NCBI GenBank assembly: GCA_032622095.1
Contig: CP136063.1
Span: 28,460,987 to 28,524,986 of the forward strand
Direction: 5' to 3'
Source of the DNA: Siphonodentalium dalli
Taxonomy: Eukaryota; Mollusca; Scaphopoda; Gadilida; Siphonodentaliidae
DNA: 64,000 nt
Each line of letters starts with the position of its first letter. The first letter of the stretch is position 1. The translations under genes and the position numbers were made by a program. Below, piece by piece: positions 55,025 to 64,000 of this stretch. Below the pieces are notes generated by a model, which worked only from the letters and a program-made list of their open reading frames with translations, was not told where the DNA came from and did not search any database.

Positions 55025-56281
55025 TTTGAGATAAAAGTGCTGAACCCCAAAATTGAGGTGCATGCCCTTAAAAAATGGATTGTTTTGGGTTTGTGGCCAT
55101 TCCGCACATTTTGAGTGGTCAGACAATCTCCTATGTCCAACGGTTCTGGAGATATAGTCGAATGGTAGTACTTTGCACAAAAAGGGCGTGGCCATTTCAC
55201 CCATTTCGCCCTCAATGGGAAATGTGTTACCATCCAAATATTGTTCTTGGACCTTCAATAGTGGACTCATGAAGAGTTTAGCTCTGGGCATACAAGTGCA
55301 TACACAACCACCATGAGCTACTCTAGTAAATATAATTTGTAATATTTTCGGAGATATTCATTGGATTTTGGTGAAACTTGAAAACAGAAAACAAATGACT
55401 TCGTGGTGATGATGTCGCAACAATCACGAAAACTGGAATTATTTTATTGTAGCGGTATTATTGTATTCCAACGTTTGCCCAGCGATAACGACTTTTGTCT
55501 GTCCGACGTGCGGCACGAATCTGCAAATTTCGTTTACTAGAAAGATTGTTCTTCCTTATGTGTTGCTATTTTCACCTATAGAGTTTTCGCCTAGTGCATA
55601 ACGGCAGGTGTCCATTTGAGCATGTAATGCCCCGAAGTACGGAATGGTTAGCTATATATATGACGTGTGGTTTCAACAAAAGTTACATTTTCTTACCGAA
55701 CATGCACATTTTAATAGCGTGGACATTAGCTGTACTTAATGTAGTTCAAAATATGAACGGTATCAAAAATTATATCTCTCATCACAAAAGTGTTCATGAC
55801 AAACACGATTATCTTTTCAGATTTCCACGTTGTTGTAGGCATGGTATTTCGTTAAATTCTATAGGATCAAGAAGCGAAATCACGACAAAACATAACTCCA
55901 AAATGTCTATAGAAAAGTAAAATAAATCGCTCTAGTAGAATATAGAGTGTTTGAGGGTGTTCTTAATTTAGTATGATCAGATATATATATATATATATGT
56001 ACCTATGCCAGATATAGCATGCCAAAAATCAGTTGCAAAAATCTACCAAATTAATTATTTAAACCCAAAACTGATGACGAACACCCAAAAACAAAGTCAG
56101 TCAGAGTACATACAACATGGATTTTGAATAAATTGTTGATGCATATATCCAGAAAATTAAATTTAAATGTTAGGGAGACACAAAAATGTCCCCCTAACAT
56201 TAATGTTTCCCTAATATATGTATTTTCCCTGCGAAATGTCGCCCTAACATTGGTTGTAGAAACATATAACATACAAATCTT
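55025..56281. other. Interior of the 3.35-kb element, non-coding
   Basis: No gene supported. A 108-codon plus-strand frame (55594-55920) is unrecognised. Confidence 0.5.
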
Positions 56282-56462
56282 TCAAGATGAGTTGTGTAGA
56301 CATATTGGTCAAAAAGCTGAAGAAATTTCATTATTATCATCATTATTGGTTTTATATATATATATATATAAAACCAATAATGATGATAATAATGAAATTT
56401 CTGAAAAGCTGAAGGTTTTTTCTTCAGCTTTTTGACCAATATGTCTACACAACTCATCTTGA
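56282..56462. repeat. Hairpin with ~80-base arms and a TA-rich centre
   Basis: Arms from TCAAGATGAGTTGTG to its complement, meeting in a (TA)n run near 56355-56370. The right arm has about 20 extra bases (a second AGCTGAAG block). Confidence 0.92.
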
Positions 56463-57572
56463 TCCCCGAATGAAATGAATCAGTATTTTCCGTTCAATTA
56501 AAGGATAGGAGCTTCCATAAGTTCTGTAACTTCATGTGCTCCGAAATTTATCGCCTCTCATCCATGTCACCAACTGTATTATCTTTATTTGTATTTTGTT
56601 TATCGACTGAGGGATAATAAAATATGTTTAAATCATAAGAATACAGTTTTATCTTCTACAATAAGCGATTGGAATAGACTGCCAACATACGTGAAACATT
56701 GTACGAACCTGGATATAAACACACCCCTACTACTATTTTGGTCATACATGTAGTCGCAAATCTCAAGTATTCCAAACGCGATTGAGACAGCTGAACTGTA
56801 GTAATTTGAACTAATTTGAAGTCTGTACTACACCTCTTTTGGCTATTAATACATGCGTTGCACTCATTACATATTCAACGGCCTTGGTAATATTCCATTT
56901 GCCTTCGCACCGACTGGCCTTATATGCATGCCGTCCGAGACATTTAAACGGTCTGGGAGAGGACTTACACAAAAGCCACAATAGGCTTGTTATCTCATCT
57001 CATTCCAATCACCCATAATCAACCATTAGCATAAATATAGATGTGTGCTATAATCGTGCTTGTCAGATCATCTGTTTTTGACAAGACCACGTCCTGCAAT
57101 GCCAAGGACATCATTTATTTATCTCGGTGTTTTGAATATGATATTCCCTGCATGTGTTTGCGTGGGCGTCTCTTTGAATTCTGACTCAGTTGTGTTTTAC
57201 GCAACACAAAAGTAAAAATGCCACTTCCTCAAGGGTTACATTTAAAAAAAATCGGATTGTACCTCCACGGTGTCAATCCCAGTTGATGCAAATGGCACCG
57301 TGACGCTCTCCACAGTACGGAGTCAATTTCCAGGGACAATTGGATTACAGTTCCTTCGGAACGGGGGGGGGAAATTGCAGGCATAATGAGTAATGTCTTG
57401 TTCGAATTATACACAAAAACATTTAAATTGAGTAACATATAACCTGAGAGTATCAAAATACAGTGCGGTTAAAAAGTCGGAACATCACCACATGATATAG
57501 ATTTACGACCTGATATACTATTACTCGCTCCCACGATATCACAGCCTTGAACAATTTTTTATCGCGAGAGAC
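56463..57572. other. Interior of the 3.35-kb element, non-coding
   Basis: Nothing recognised apart from short homopolymer runs. Confidence 0.5.
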
Positions 57573-57778
57573 CACAGGGGTCTGTAACGCGCTCCGCTGC
57601 CCGCCCCCTTTTGCGCTGCCCATATACGCCGCTTCTATATACGCGCCTGCTTCACGTTAATGGTAGTAATATAGAGACTATATTACTACCATTAACGTGA
57701 AGCAGGCGCGTATATAGAGCGGCGTATATGGGCAGCGCAAAAGGGGGCGGGCAGCGGAACGCGTTACAGGCCCCTGTG
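57573..57778. repeat. 206-bp near-perfect palindrome, copy 2
   Basis: Arms of 101-102 bases around a 3-base loop at 57675-57677, flanked by CACAGGGG/CCCCTGTG. Same family as 30436-30615; here the arms extend further out and the centre is TAATATAG/CTATATTA. Confidence 0.95.
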
Positions 57779-57804
57779 CGAGAGACAGAGAGAGGTTTAG
57801 CAAT

Positions 57805-58100
57805 GTTACCGTGAGTGAAAAGTTTATTTTGCCGTGAGTGAAAAGATTGTTTTTCCGTGAGTGAAAAGATTGTTTTGCCGTGAGTGAAAAGTATGTTTTG
57901 TCGTGGATGAAAAGTATGTTTTGCCGTGATTGAAAAGTATGTTTTGCCGTGAGTGAAAAGTATGTTTTGCCGTGATTGACAAGTTTATTTTGCCGTGACT
58001 GAAAAGTTTGTTTTGCCGTGGATGAAAAGAATGTTTTGCCGTGAGTGAAAAGTTTATTCTGCCGTGATTGAAAAGTTTGTTTTGCCGTGAGTAAAAAGTT
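57805..58100 (+). repeat. ~21-bp minisatellite, about 13-14 units
   Basis: Units of TTTTGCCGTGAGTGAAAAGT type. It is the expanded inner part of the right terminus of the 3.35-kb element. An open minus-strand frame across it is a by-product of the period. Confidence 0.92.
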
Positions 58101-58163
58101 CACGCCAAAACAAACTTTTGAAAAGTTTGTTCGCCGTGGCACTTACGGGCCACCGTACCATTG

Positions 58164-59937
58164 AGGTTCTTCGCCCTCAACCAGGATGGCTTCAATATAC
58201 CTACCCTGTTCCTAAGTGTCTGTAAAGGCCATAACCTGCCTTAGAACACAATTATTAATGAATATATTTGAAAACAACTTAAAACAAGGGCAAAAATGTG
58301 AATAGAATTTTTTTTTGCACAAACTCATTTTTTTGGGCCTCTTCGGACACTATTATCTGAATATTTCCTGTGGGTTAATTACTCATCAATGATGCTTTAG
58401 TAAGAAGGGGTTATCAATAAATATGGTACCTACCCCGCTACAATGCTTGAGATCTAGAATATTAATTATTATAAACTAGAGTTCAAATTCCAATGATATT
58501 CACTCAATCACTGGCTGTTATAATGTCAGAGATATTCCCAATGCTGAAATGCCATAAAAGGACAAATGTTGAACATTGACTCAGATTCATAGGAATAACT
58601 ATTTGATTACTTATTTACTAGGCCTATAGGTTTTATTATAGTCCTAGTAAATAAGTAATCATCAGAATCTCACTCTTCAGATTTGCAAATTGCAGTTAAA
58701 AGTTTATATTAATATTATAATATCAACTAGTAATATAATAAAGACTTTGACAACGGAACATGTTTGTATATCGATGTAAATGTATTATAAGCTTCAAGCT
58801 TGTGCAATTAGTATACATTCATACTAACTCGTCCGAGTTTTCGTGTTAAATTTGTGATTTATTTACTACGGTATATTTTATTTACTTTTAAATGAATTGC
58901 TTCATCGTATATGGCGTCCATACTTGTGTATTTTGAGCCCTGATTATCATGACGTTGACAGTTTTATTGATGGGAGGGAAAGTTCATGCACGAAAGGTAA
59001 TCTAGAACTAGCAGTGATTTAATTTATTCGCTGGAAAAATAATTACCCGTTGTGCATGGCGAAATAATGAACCGACCATAAGCGAGTAATTGCATGTCGA
59101 CTCCACTACTAGTAGTAGTAGGCCTACTAGGCACTAGAATCGATCTAGATAGCGATATGCGATACAAGTCAATGATGACTCCACCGGGAATGGAGAGCAA
59201 GTCGGTCTGGAACAGAGAGTAATCACACATGACGATACAATATTTAACATATATATTACATATTATTGTATCGTCATAGTTTATGACTACTTAATAAGTT
59301 AACCCTTTGAACACTGCGATCCCTGGCTCCCCACAACGATCGACATCATCTGACCATGACCCTGGGCTCCCAGTGTTATTTTTGATTTATTGTAGACTGT
59401 TTAGGCGCAATGTGTTGGTTATGTTTAAATGGTGTCACGGGTCTGAAACTTTACATGTATGTTCCTCATGGACCACTGAGTTTTTTAAGATCGGGATACA
59501 TTATGCCACACGATCACTCCCTGGCAACGGTTGCTATGCAAATACCCGAAATTCATGGCCAACCTTATTACCGGAAAGTGTATACTGTATTGACCACGTT
59601 ATACATATGTGACAGTCCAGCTTTAATCTTCCACGTAGTTGACCGCGTTTCGATCAATCAAACGCAACATTTCAGTGCAACGAAGGTCATTCCTGGCAGT
59701 TCGCATTCCGGTGTATTCCAGTGGGCGCAGCCATCAACAAAAAAATATACAGTACCGTACTTTAATAACTTCGTACCGAAAAGCGACAAAGCCAAACTAC
59801 CATGTACACTCAATTTCAAAGATATTGTTTTGAACCATAATTTATATTGTATTGTCCTGAGTACTATAATACTTTCAACAAATATTTTACAAAAAGTAGG
59901 CTACTAAATTTGTGGTTGTATTATCGCTGTGTGGCCT
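58164..59937. other. Non-coding stretch with two small hairpins
   Basis: 19-base arms at 58604-58622/58643-58661 (TGATTACTTATTTACTAGG) and 14-base arms at 59229-59242/59264-59277 (ATGACGATACAATA). A 165-codon frame at 59410-59907 has no family resemblance and overlaps another in a different frame. Confidence 0.55.
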
Positions 59938-60240
59938 AGGGAAGTCGGTAGCCGAGAGGTATATAATTAGCGTACTGGTCTCTCGTGCTAGCGGACCGGT
60001 GATCGCAACCTGGTCAGGGTATTCTGACAAAAATCAGAACTCGGTCAGATACTGTCAAAATGCCGACTCCCCCCCCCCCATTACAACACTTGTCCAGGTG
60101 TGTTGTCGTGGGTGCAGTACGCTGTCCGATCAAGCGCGGACATCAATGGCTGATCACCCATGTACACGCCTCGGTGTGTGCACTTTAAAGAACGCTACTG
60201 TAGAGTCACCACAGGGTTATAAAGTTACTCAGCCATGGTA
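59938..60240 (+). mobile_element. tRNA-derived SINE (second family)
   Basis: A box TAGCCGAGAGG at 59949-59959 matches the consensus; a B-box-like GATCGCAACC lies at 60001-60010. The body includes a GTGTGCACTTTAAAGAAC stretch resembling those found in CORE-type invertebrate SINEs. Differs from the SINE at 16112. The 3' end is uncertain. Confidence 0.65.
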
Positions 60241-60854
60241 GCACCTGGACCAGTGCGTCTACAACCAGAATTGGTTCCTGCACTGTAATATCTACAGACA
60301 GACAGACATATGATATATACATATATTATATGTATGTGTATAGGCCTACCTGTAAGCGAACTAATTGTGTATGTGAGCTGTGTGTGCAGATAGCTTAACT
60401 GAAGGGAACATATTAATTGGTACGCGCTAATGATTATATACATATAGCACATCATATAGACAAAATGTCCTGGCTGTAACAACATTTAACAGCTCCACGA
60501 GAGAGAATATACCTCTTCCGATTTTGGTCCAGTTCAATTATCGATTTCTGGTCCATGAGTTAATCACTTATGAGTTTTTGTGGAAAATTAAGATAGTTAC
60601 TATTACAATTCCTATGATTACTCCATAGATATGGCATAAAATAGACCATGCATAGAACACCACGATAATGAACGTGTTTAAATACTGAAGATCGTACGAG
60701 ATTCTATATAAAACCGATAAACATTAATTGTTAACTAATTTCATGACTTTGCGGATATAGACGTGTTGTACTTAATATAGTCGACCATTTACCAAACTTG
60801 CGTATTGCAACAATTTACCCTTTAGAGATTAATTCCAAACAAAACTGAGTCTAT
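60241..60854. other. Non-coding stretch
   Basis: Nothing recognised. Confidence 0.5.
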
Positions 60855-62097
60855 GGCCCCTCAAAAAAGATTACTCGTTTATCATAGGTTTTTTTTTCCA
60901 GGGTAGGGGCGGGAGGGACATTTGTTTTTTGTTTTTGTTTTGGGATCCGATAAGGTAAGTTATCGGGAAAAACGTAATATATAACTACTTTCACAAAACT
61001 CATGTTTTATTTCAATCTATTTCGGCACAAATCTAGTTCTCTTCTTTTCAACAGGCAGTCCTCTCCCTCTGCAAGCTGTGCATATTGCGTAAGATCTTTC
61101 ATCCAATGGTTCCAGGTCGTCTTCTGTTCCACAATGATACATATTCTATCATTACCCGCACTATACCAAGGCAATTCTATCTTGTCTTGGCAAGATAGAT
61201 TTCCCTTAATATATACGGGTGGATAGTCAGTATCATCGTGGAAGAGATCACTCAGGACCGCGCCGCACGAGTAGGATATGTCCTCCATAAGGGACTGGAG
61301 AGAGTTGACTTCATTCCACTTCAACACGTGCTTGCTATGTACCAGACGCCATTTACCACATTCATCGCACGATCGAGTGGTTACTAGCCAATCAAAACCG
61401 ACGAAGTATATATGACAGCACGTGTTCAATTGACAATTCTGTTTGAGTCACAGGGTATCAATTTCAACTTTAGGCCCAGGTTATTTACCGAAGACAGGCC
61501 CCTATTGTATTTGCATGACTTCATTGACACCGCTGTCAATCATTCGCAGCAGGCTTTTGATCCGCGGTCTGTCGGTTAAAGTGACAAACCAATGGTTACT
61601 AAATCAGAGCTGCTTGTTTTACAGGTATTGTACAAAACATGGATAATTAATATTTTTAATTATTTGCATCACTGTACATGTATATAATATATGCATGTGT
61701 CGATCACCCACGAGCGTGTACATGTACATGTGTGTTTTAGCGTACCCTCACGAAGATTTCATATGACATCGGACCCTTGGCGTACAGTACAGGTTATCGA
61801 CCTTTATTAGGAGGTGACGCTGAATATTAAATATTCAAAGAATACACGTACATGTACATTGCGACGTGAACTCAAAGTATTTTGTTTGTTAGAAATGTCA
61901 ATTGCATCTCTATTAATTCGTGCAGCGCGATCAATGTAATCTGCATTTATTTATTAGTTTTTTTTTCCGATATTGAGCTCCGCGTAAAGCATATATTGGT
62001 GTTCTGGAGATAATATAAAAAACAAAAAATAATACGCACGGGAGGAATTTTAGGGGCGGGCGCCTATGATAAACAAGGAATCTTTTTTGAGAGGCCC
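60855..62097. mobile_element. Possible element bounded by 34-base inverted repeats
   Basis: GGCCCCTCAAAAAAGATTAC... (60855-60888) is the imperfect inverse of 62063-62097 (CCTATGATAAAC...TTTTTTGAGAGGCCC). Encloses the zinc-ribbon-like frame at 61007-61429. No target duplication recognised. Confidence 0.4.
61007..61429 (-). pseudogene. CxxC-type fragment resembling an uncharacterised invertebrate family
   Basis: A 140-codon frame with CDECGKWRLVHSKHVL, LMEDISYSCG and NLSCQDKIELPWYSAGNDRICII. I recognise this layout from uncharacterised, often repetitive proteins of marine invertebrates (C-x2-C plus two spaced cysteines, then a YYSA-like motif). The expected closing C-x-x-C is absent and the N-terminal part is missing, so this is a fragment. 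Role unknown; zinc binding is inferred from cysteine spacing only. Confidence 0.45.
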
Positions 62098-63439
62098 AAT
62101 TTGGAGTTTTATTTCGAACATATGAACACATGTATATATTTCGTCGTTGTGGAAAACTTGCGTTATTAACGTTGAGAAAATCCCCAGTGACCGTGCGCAG
62201 ATCGGAAGTGAACTCAGGCAAAACCCAGAAGAGGTAATCTAGACTTCCTCGCGGAGCAGTTCCTATGACCCGTGAAATATATTGAAAATTTCTTAGGTGA
62301 ACTGGCAGATTTATAATGTCGACAAAGAGAGATAATTCTATACTGTCAGAAAACTGGTCATTTCGCATCTGAGGAAAAATGTGGTATTATTTTTGTTAAG
62401 TTCCAAAATTGTGTCGCCGCATAATATAAAATGCCCGGTATTTTAAACATCGAGACCGTGGATGGTGTGGGTGGGATATTTGGATTATTCGTACAGCGGG
62501 GGGGGGGGGGGGGGGGGGGGGTCTTGTCGAGTTAAATTATATGCTGTCCGACAATTCGACGGCACCAACTGCAAGGACGATTTGGGTTTTAATTCGCCCC
62601 GCCTGTTCGTTTAATCGCCCCGGCACCAGCTAGTACTATAAGTTTATATCATTCAGGGCAGATCAGTTCAAGAAACAGTTTAAAAAAAGAGATATATATA
62701 TATATATATTCTCTTGTTAACTTATGAGTATTTAAATGAATTGGTACAGTTGATTTATTCCTGCGCCGGTACAGCTGTGGACTGGTGGCAATTTAACGTC
62801 GATCACGTCTGTCAGACGGAGAAGATTGACACCAAAGAGGGATAATTCTATACTGTGAGGAAAAAAATCTGGCTTGAACATGAGTCTGTGATCGTCTGTT
62901 GCTGGACCGAAAATACGCTCTTCCGACACCGCACTAAGATAGCAATATACATGTAATTTATAATATGAATTTATGAAGTGAGTGGTTGTTCGTTAGACGA
63001 AATTCGCATTTATGTTTGCACTGTCATTTGAGATAGATATAATTTAAGAACATTTTTGTACCATGGTGTTTGAGAGAGTACACAATTAGCACATATTAAT
63101 TTGTTTCCTACATACTCTCAATAGTTGATCAGTTATGTCACGAATGCCAACGTTTGAAAATTCAAACCGTGCAACCAATAGAACCAGTTTTTGCGGATAT
63201 AATATAATATAAGGATTCAAGATTTCAAAATTCATGATTCAAGAAGAAATTCTTGAATCTGATACTAAAATAAAACTATTGAATAACAGAATGGGTTCAC
63301 AACTGCAGGTTCTATATATAATTATGATACTTAGCAATCTGTACTTTAAATTATTTGTGATTTATATTCTTCAATAAAATATTTATTCGTGAGTAAAAAT
63401 AGAGTATTTTTTTTTTTACTCATTTATAAGTAAATTTTC
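62098..63439. other. Non-coding stretch with a 24-G run
   Basis: Twenty-four consecutive G at 62498-62521 and a (TA)n run near 62695-62709. Two minus-strand frames (61931-62368, 62732-62929) share the phrase SIELSLF from TATAGAATTATC copies but match no family. Confidence 0.5.
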
Positions 63440-63502
63440 TTAGTTGGACTTAGAAAATTCCAATAATTAAAAAAAAGTAGAAGTAGATCTGTAAATAGTA
63501 TA

Positions 63503-63760
63503 AGGACAGATTTCTAACATAATTCTAACATGCACTGATGTTAGAAAGTCTGACTTAGAGAATTCTGCTAAATCTTAGCAAACAGGACTTGATCAAAAGT
63601 ATAAAGGACAGATTTCTAACATAATTCTAATGTGCACTGACGTTAGAAAGCCGGACTTAGAGAATTCTGCTAAATCTTATAAGTAAGGAGTTGGTGAAAA
63701 GAATAAAGGACAGATTTCTAACATAATTCTAACGTGGTTTACGTCGACAGCCGGTTCAAA
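63503..63760 (+). repeat. 103-112-bp tandem units at the window end
   Basis: Units start GGACAGATTTCTAACATAA at 63503, 63606 and 63718. Related sequence at 63820-63900 recurs at about 14450-14515. The array may continue past the window. Confidence 0.85.
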
Positions 63761-64000
63761 GTTGCTGCATTGAAATGAGCGATCTGCTTTCATACACGAT
63801 CTAAGTTAGCCCAGCCAATTAGGACATAAAACTAACATAATTCTAAGGTGCTCTAACGTGTTTCTACCCAAATCATACGTGAAGTTTCTGTACGGGTGAT
63901 ACAGAGCGGGACAAGCGTTACAGAAGCTGACAAAATATGTTTTTATTTCTCATCGTTATCTGCGTCTCAGTAGTAACCTTTGATACAGAGCGATACAAGC

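Larger units (their letters stand above)
54804..58157. mobile_element. 3.35-kb element with 118-bp inverted termini and 6-bp target duplication
   Basis: Ends TACGGTGGCCCG and CGGGCCACCGTA; about 118 bases at each end match with few differences (54804-54921 and 58040-58157). CCATTG is repeated at 54798-54803 and 58158-58163. The termini are built of CACGGCAAAACAAACTTTT units that are expanded only on the right (57805-58100). Inside are a LINE fragment, a hairpin (56282-56462) and a palindrome (57573-57778). No transposase found. Confidence 0.82.

Noticed and set aside
57678-58142. 154-codon minus-strand frame rich in SLTAKQTFQSRQNK repeats
   Set aside because: Runs across the ~21-bp minisatellite and half a palindrome; the repeated peptide is a by-product of the tandem unit.
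59410-59907. 165-codon frame
   Set aside because: Overlaps an equally long frame in another phase, lacks any domain, and sits in ordinary non-coding sequence.
61931-62929. Two minus-strand frames sharing SIELSLF
   Set aside because: The shared phrase comes from a short repeated TATAGAATTATC stretch; the rest is unrelated.

Overview
This is metazoan nuclear DNA, most likely from a marine invertebrate. A mollusc or other lophotrochozoan is my best guess, but no sequence here fixes the phylum. Evidence for an animal: a GT-AG intron that rejoins a SWIM zinc finger in frame, tRNA-derived SINEs, non-LTR and Ty3/Gypsy retrotransposons, a THAP-HTH-DDE transposase, and AT-rich non-coding DNA. There are no operons, ribosome-binding sites or CRISPR arrays. 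Almost every recognisable gene is a transposon gene or a decayed one.

Layout. 1-8.4 kb: a broken SWIM zinc-finger/YqaJ-exonuclease gene, split by a 5'-truncated LINE that lies exactly between two ~0.66-0.70 kb direct copies of the gene; the left copy also holds a 2.5-kb long-inverted-repeat DNA transposon, and the right copy preserves its empty site. 8.6-9.7 kb: an 86-bp palindrome with no loop, then a Tc1/mariner-type MITE carrying a 519-bp TTAA-flanked element. 10.2-12.3 kb: a THAP-HTH-DDE_Tnp_4 transposase pseudogene. 14.9-16.6 kb: TTAA elements, one inserted into another, a hairpin and a SINE. 16.9-21.5 kb, minus strand: the largest coding region, an intronless reading frame of about 1,500 codons in three overlapping frames. 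It has a 14-unit 17-residue repeat followed by tandem copies of a Cys/His module I do not recognise. 22-26.8 kb: a Gypsy element whose integrase is split by a LINE, which is itself split by a TTAA element.

26.8-43.2 kb: the most striking structure. Two tandem arrays of a ~775-bp unit (3.0 and 2.5 kb) face each other across about 10.9 kb of almost gene-free DNA, and the whole ends in matching inverted termini. 43-64 kb is non-coding apart from transposon remnants: a 330-bp MITE with a 6-bp target duplication, another LINE, a 3.35-kb element with 118-bp inverted termini and a 6-bp target duplication, a second SINE, several tandem repeats, and a second copy of a ~200-bp palindrome also found at 30.4 kb.

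There is no sign of genes cooperating in a host pathway. The content is a record of layered transposition. Shared reading frames and empty sites allow the order of several insertions to be read directly. The two best candidates for undescribed biology are the modular protein at 16.9-21.5 kb and the inverted satellite-ended structure at 26.8-43.2 kb.
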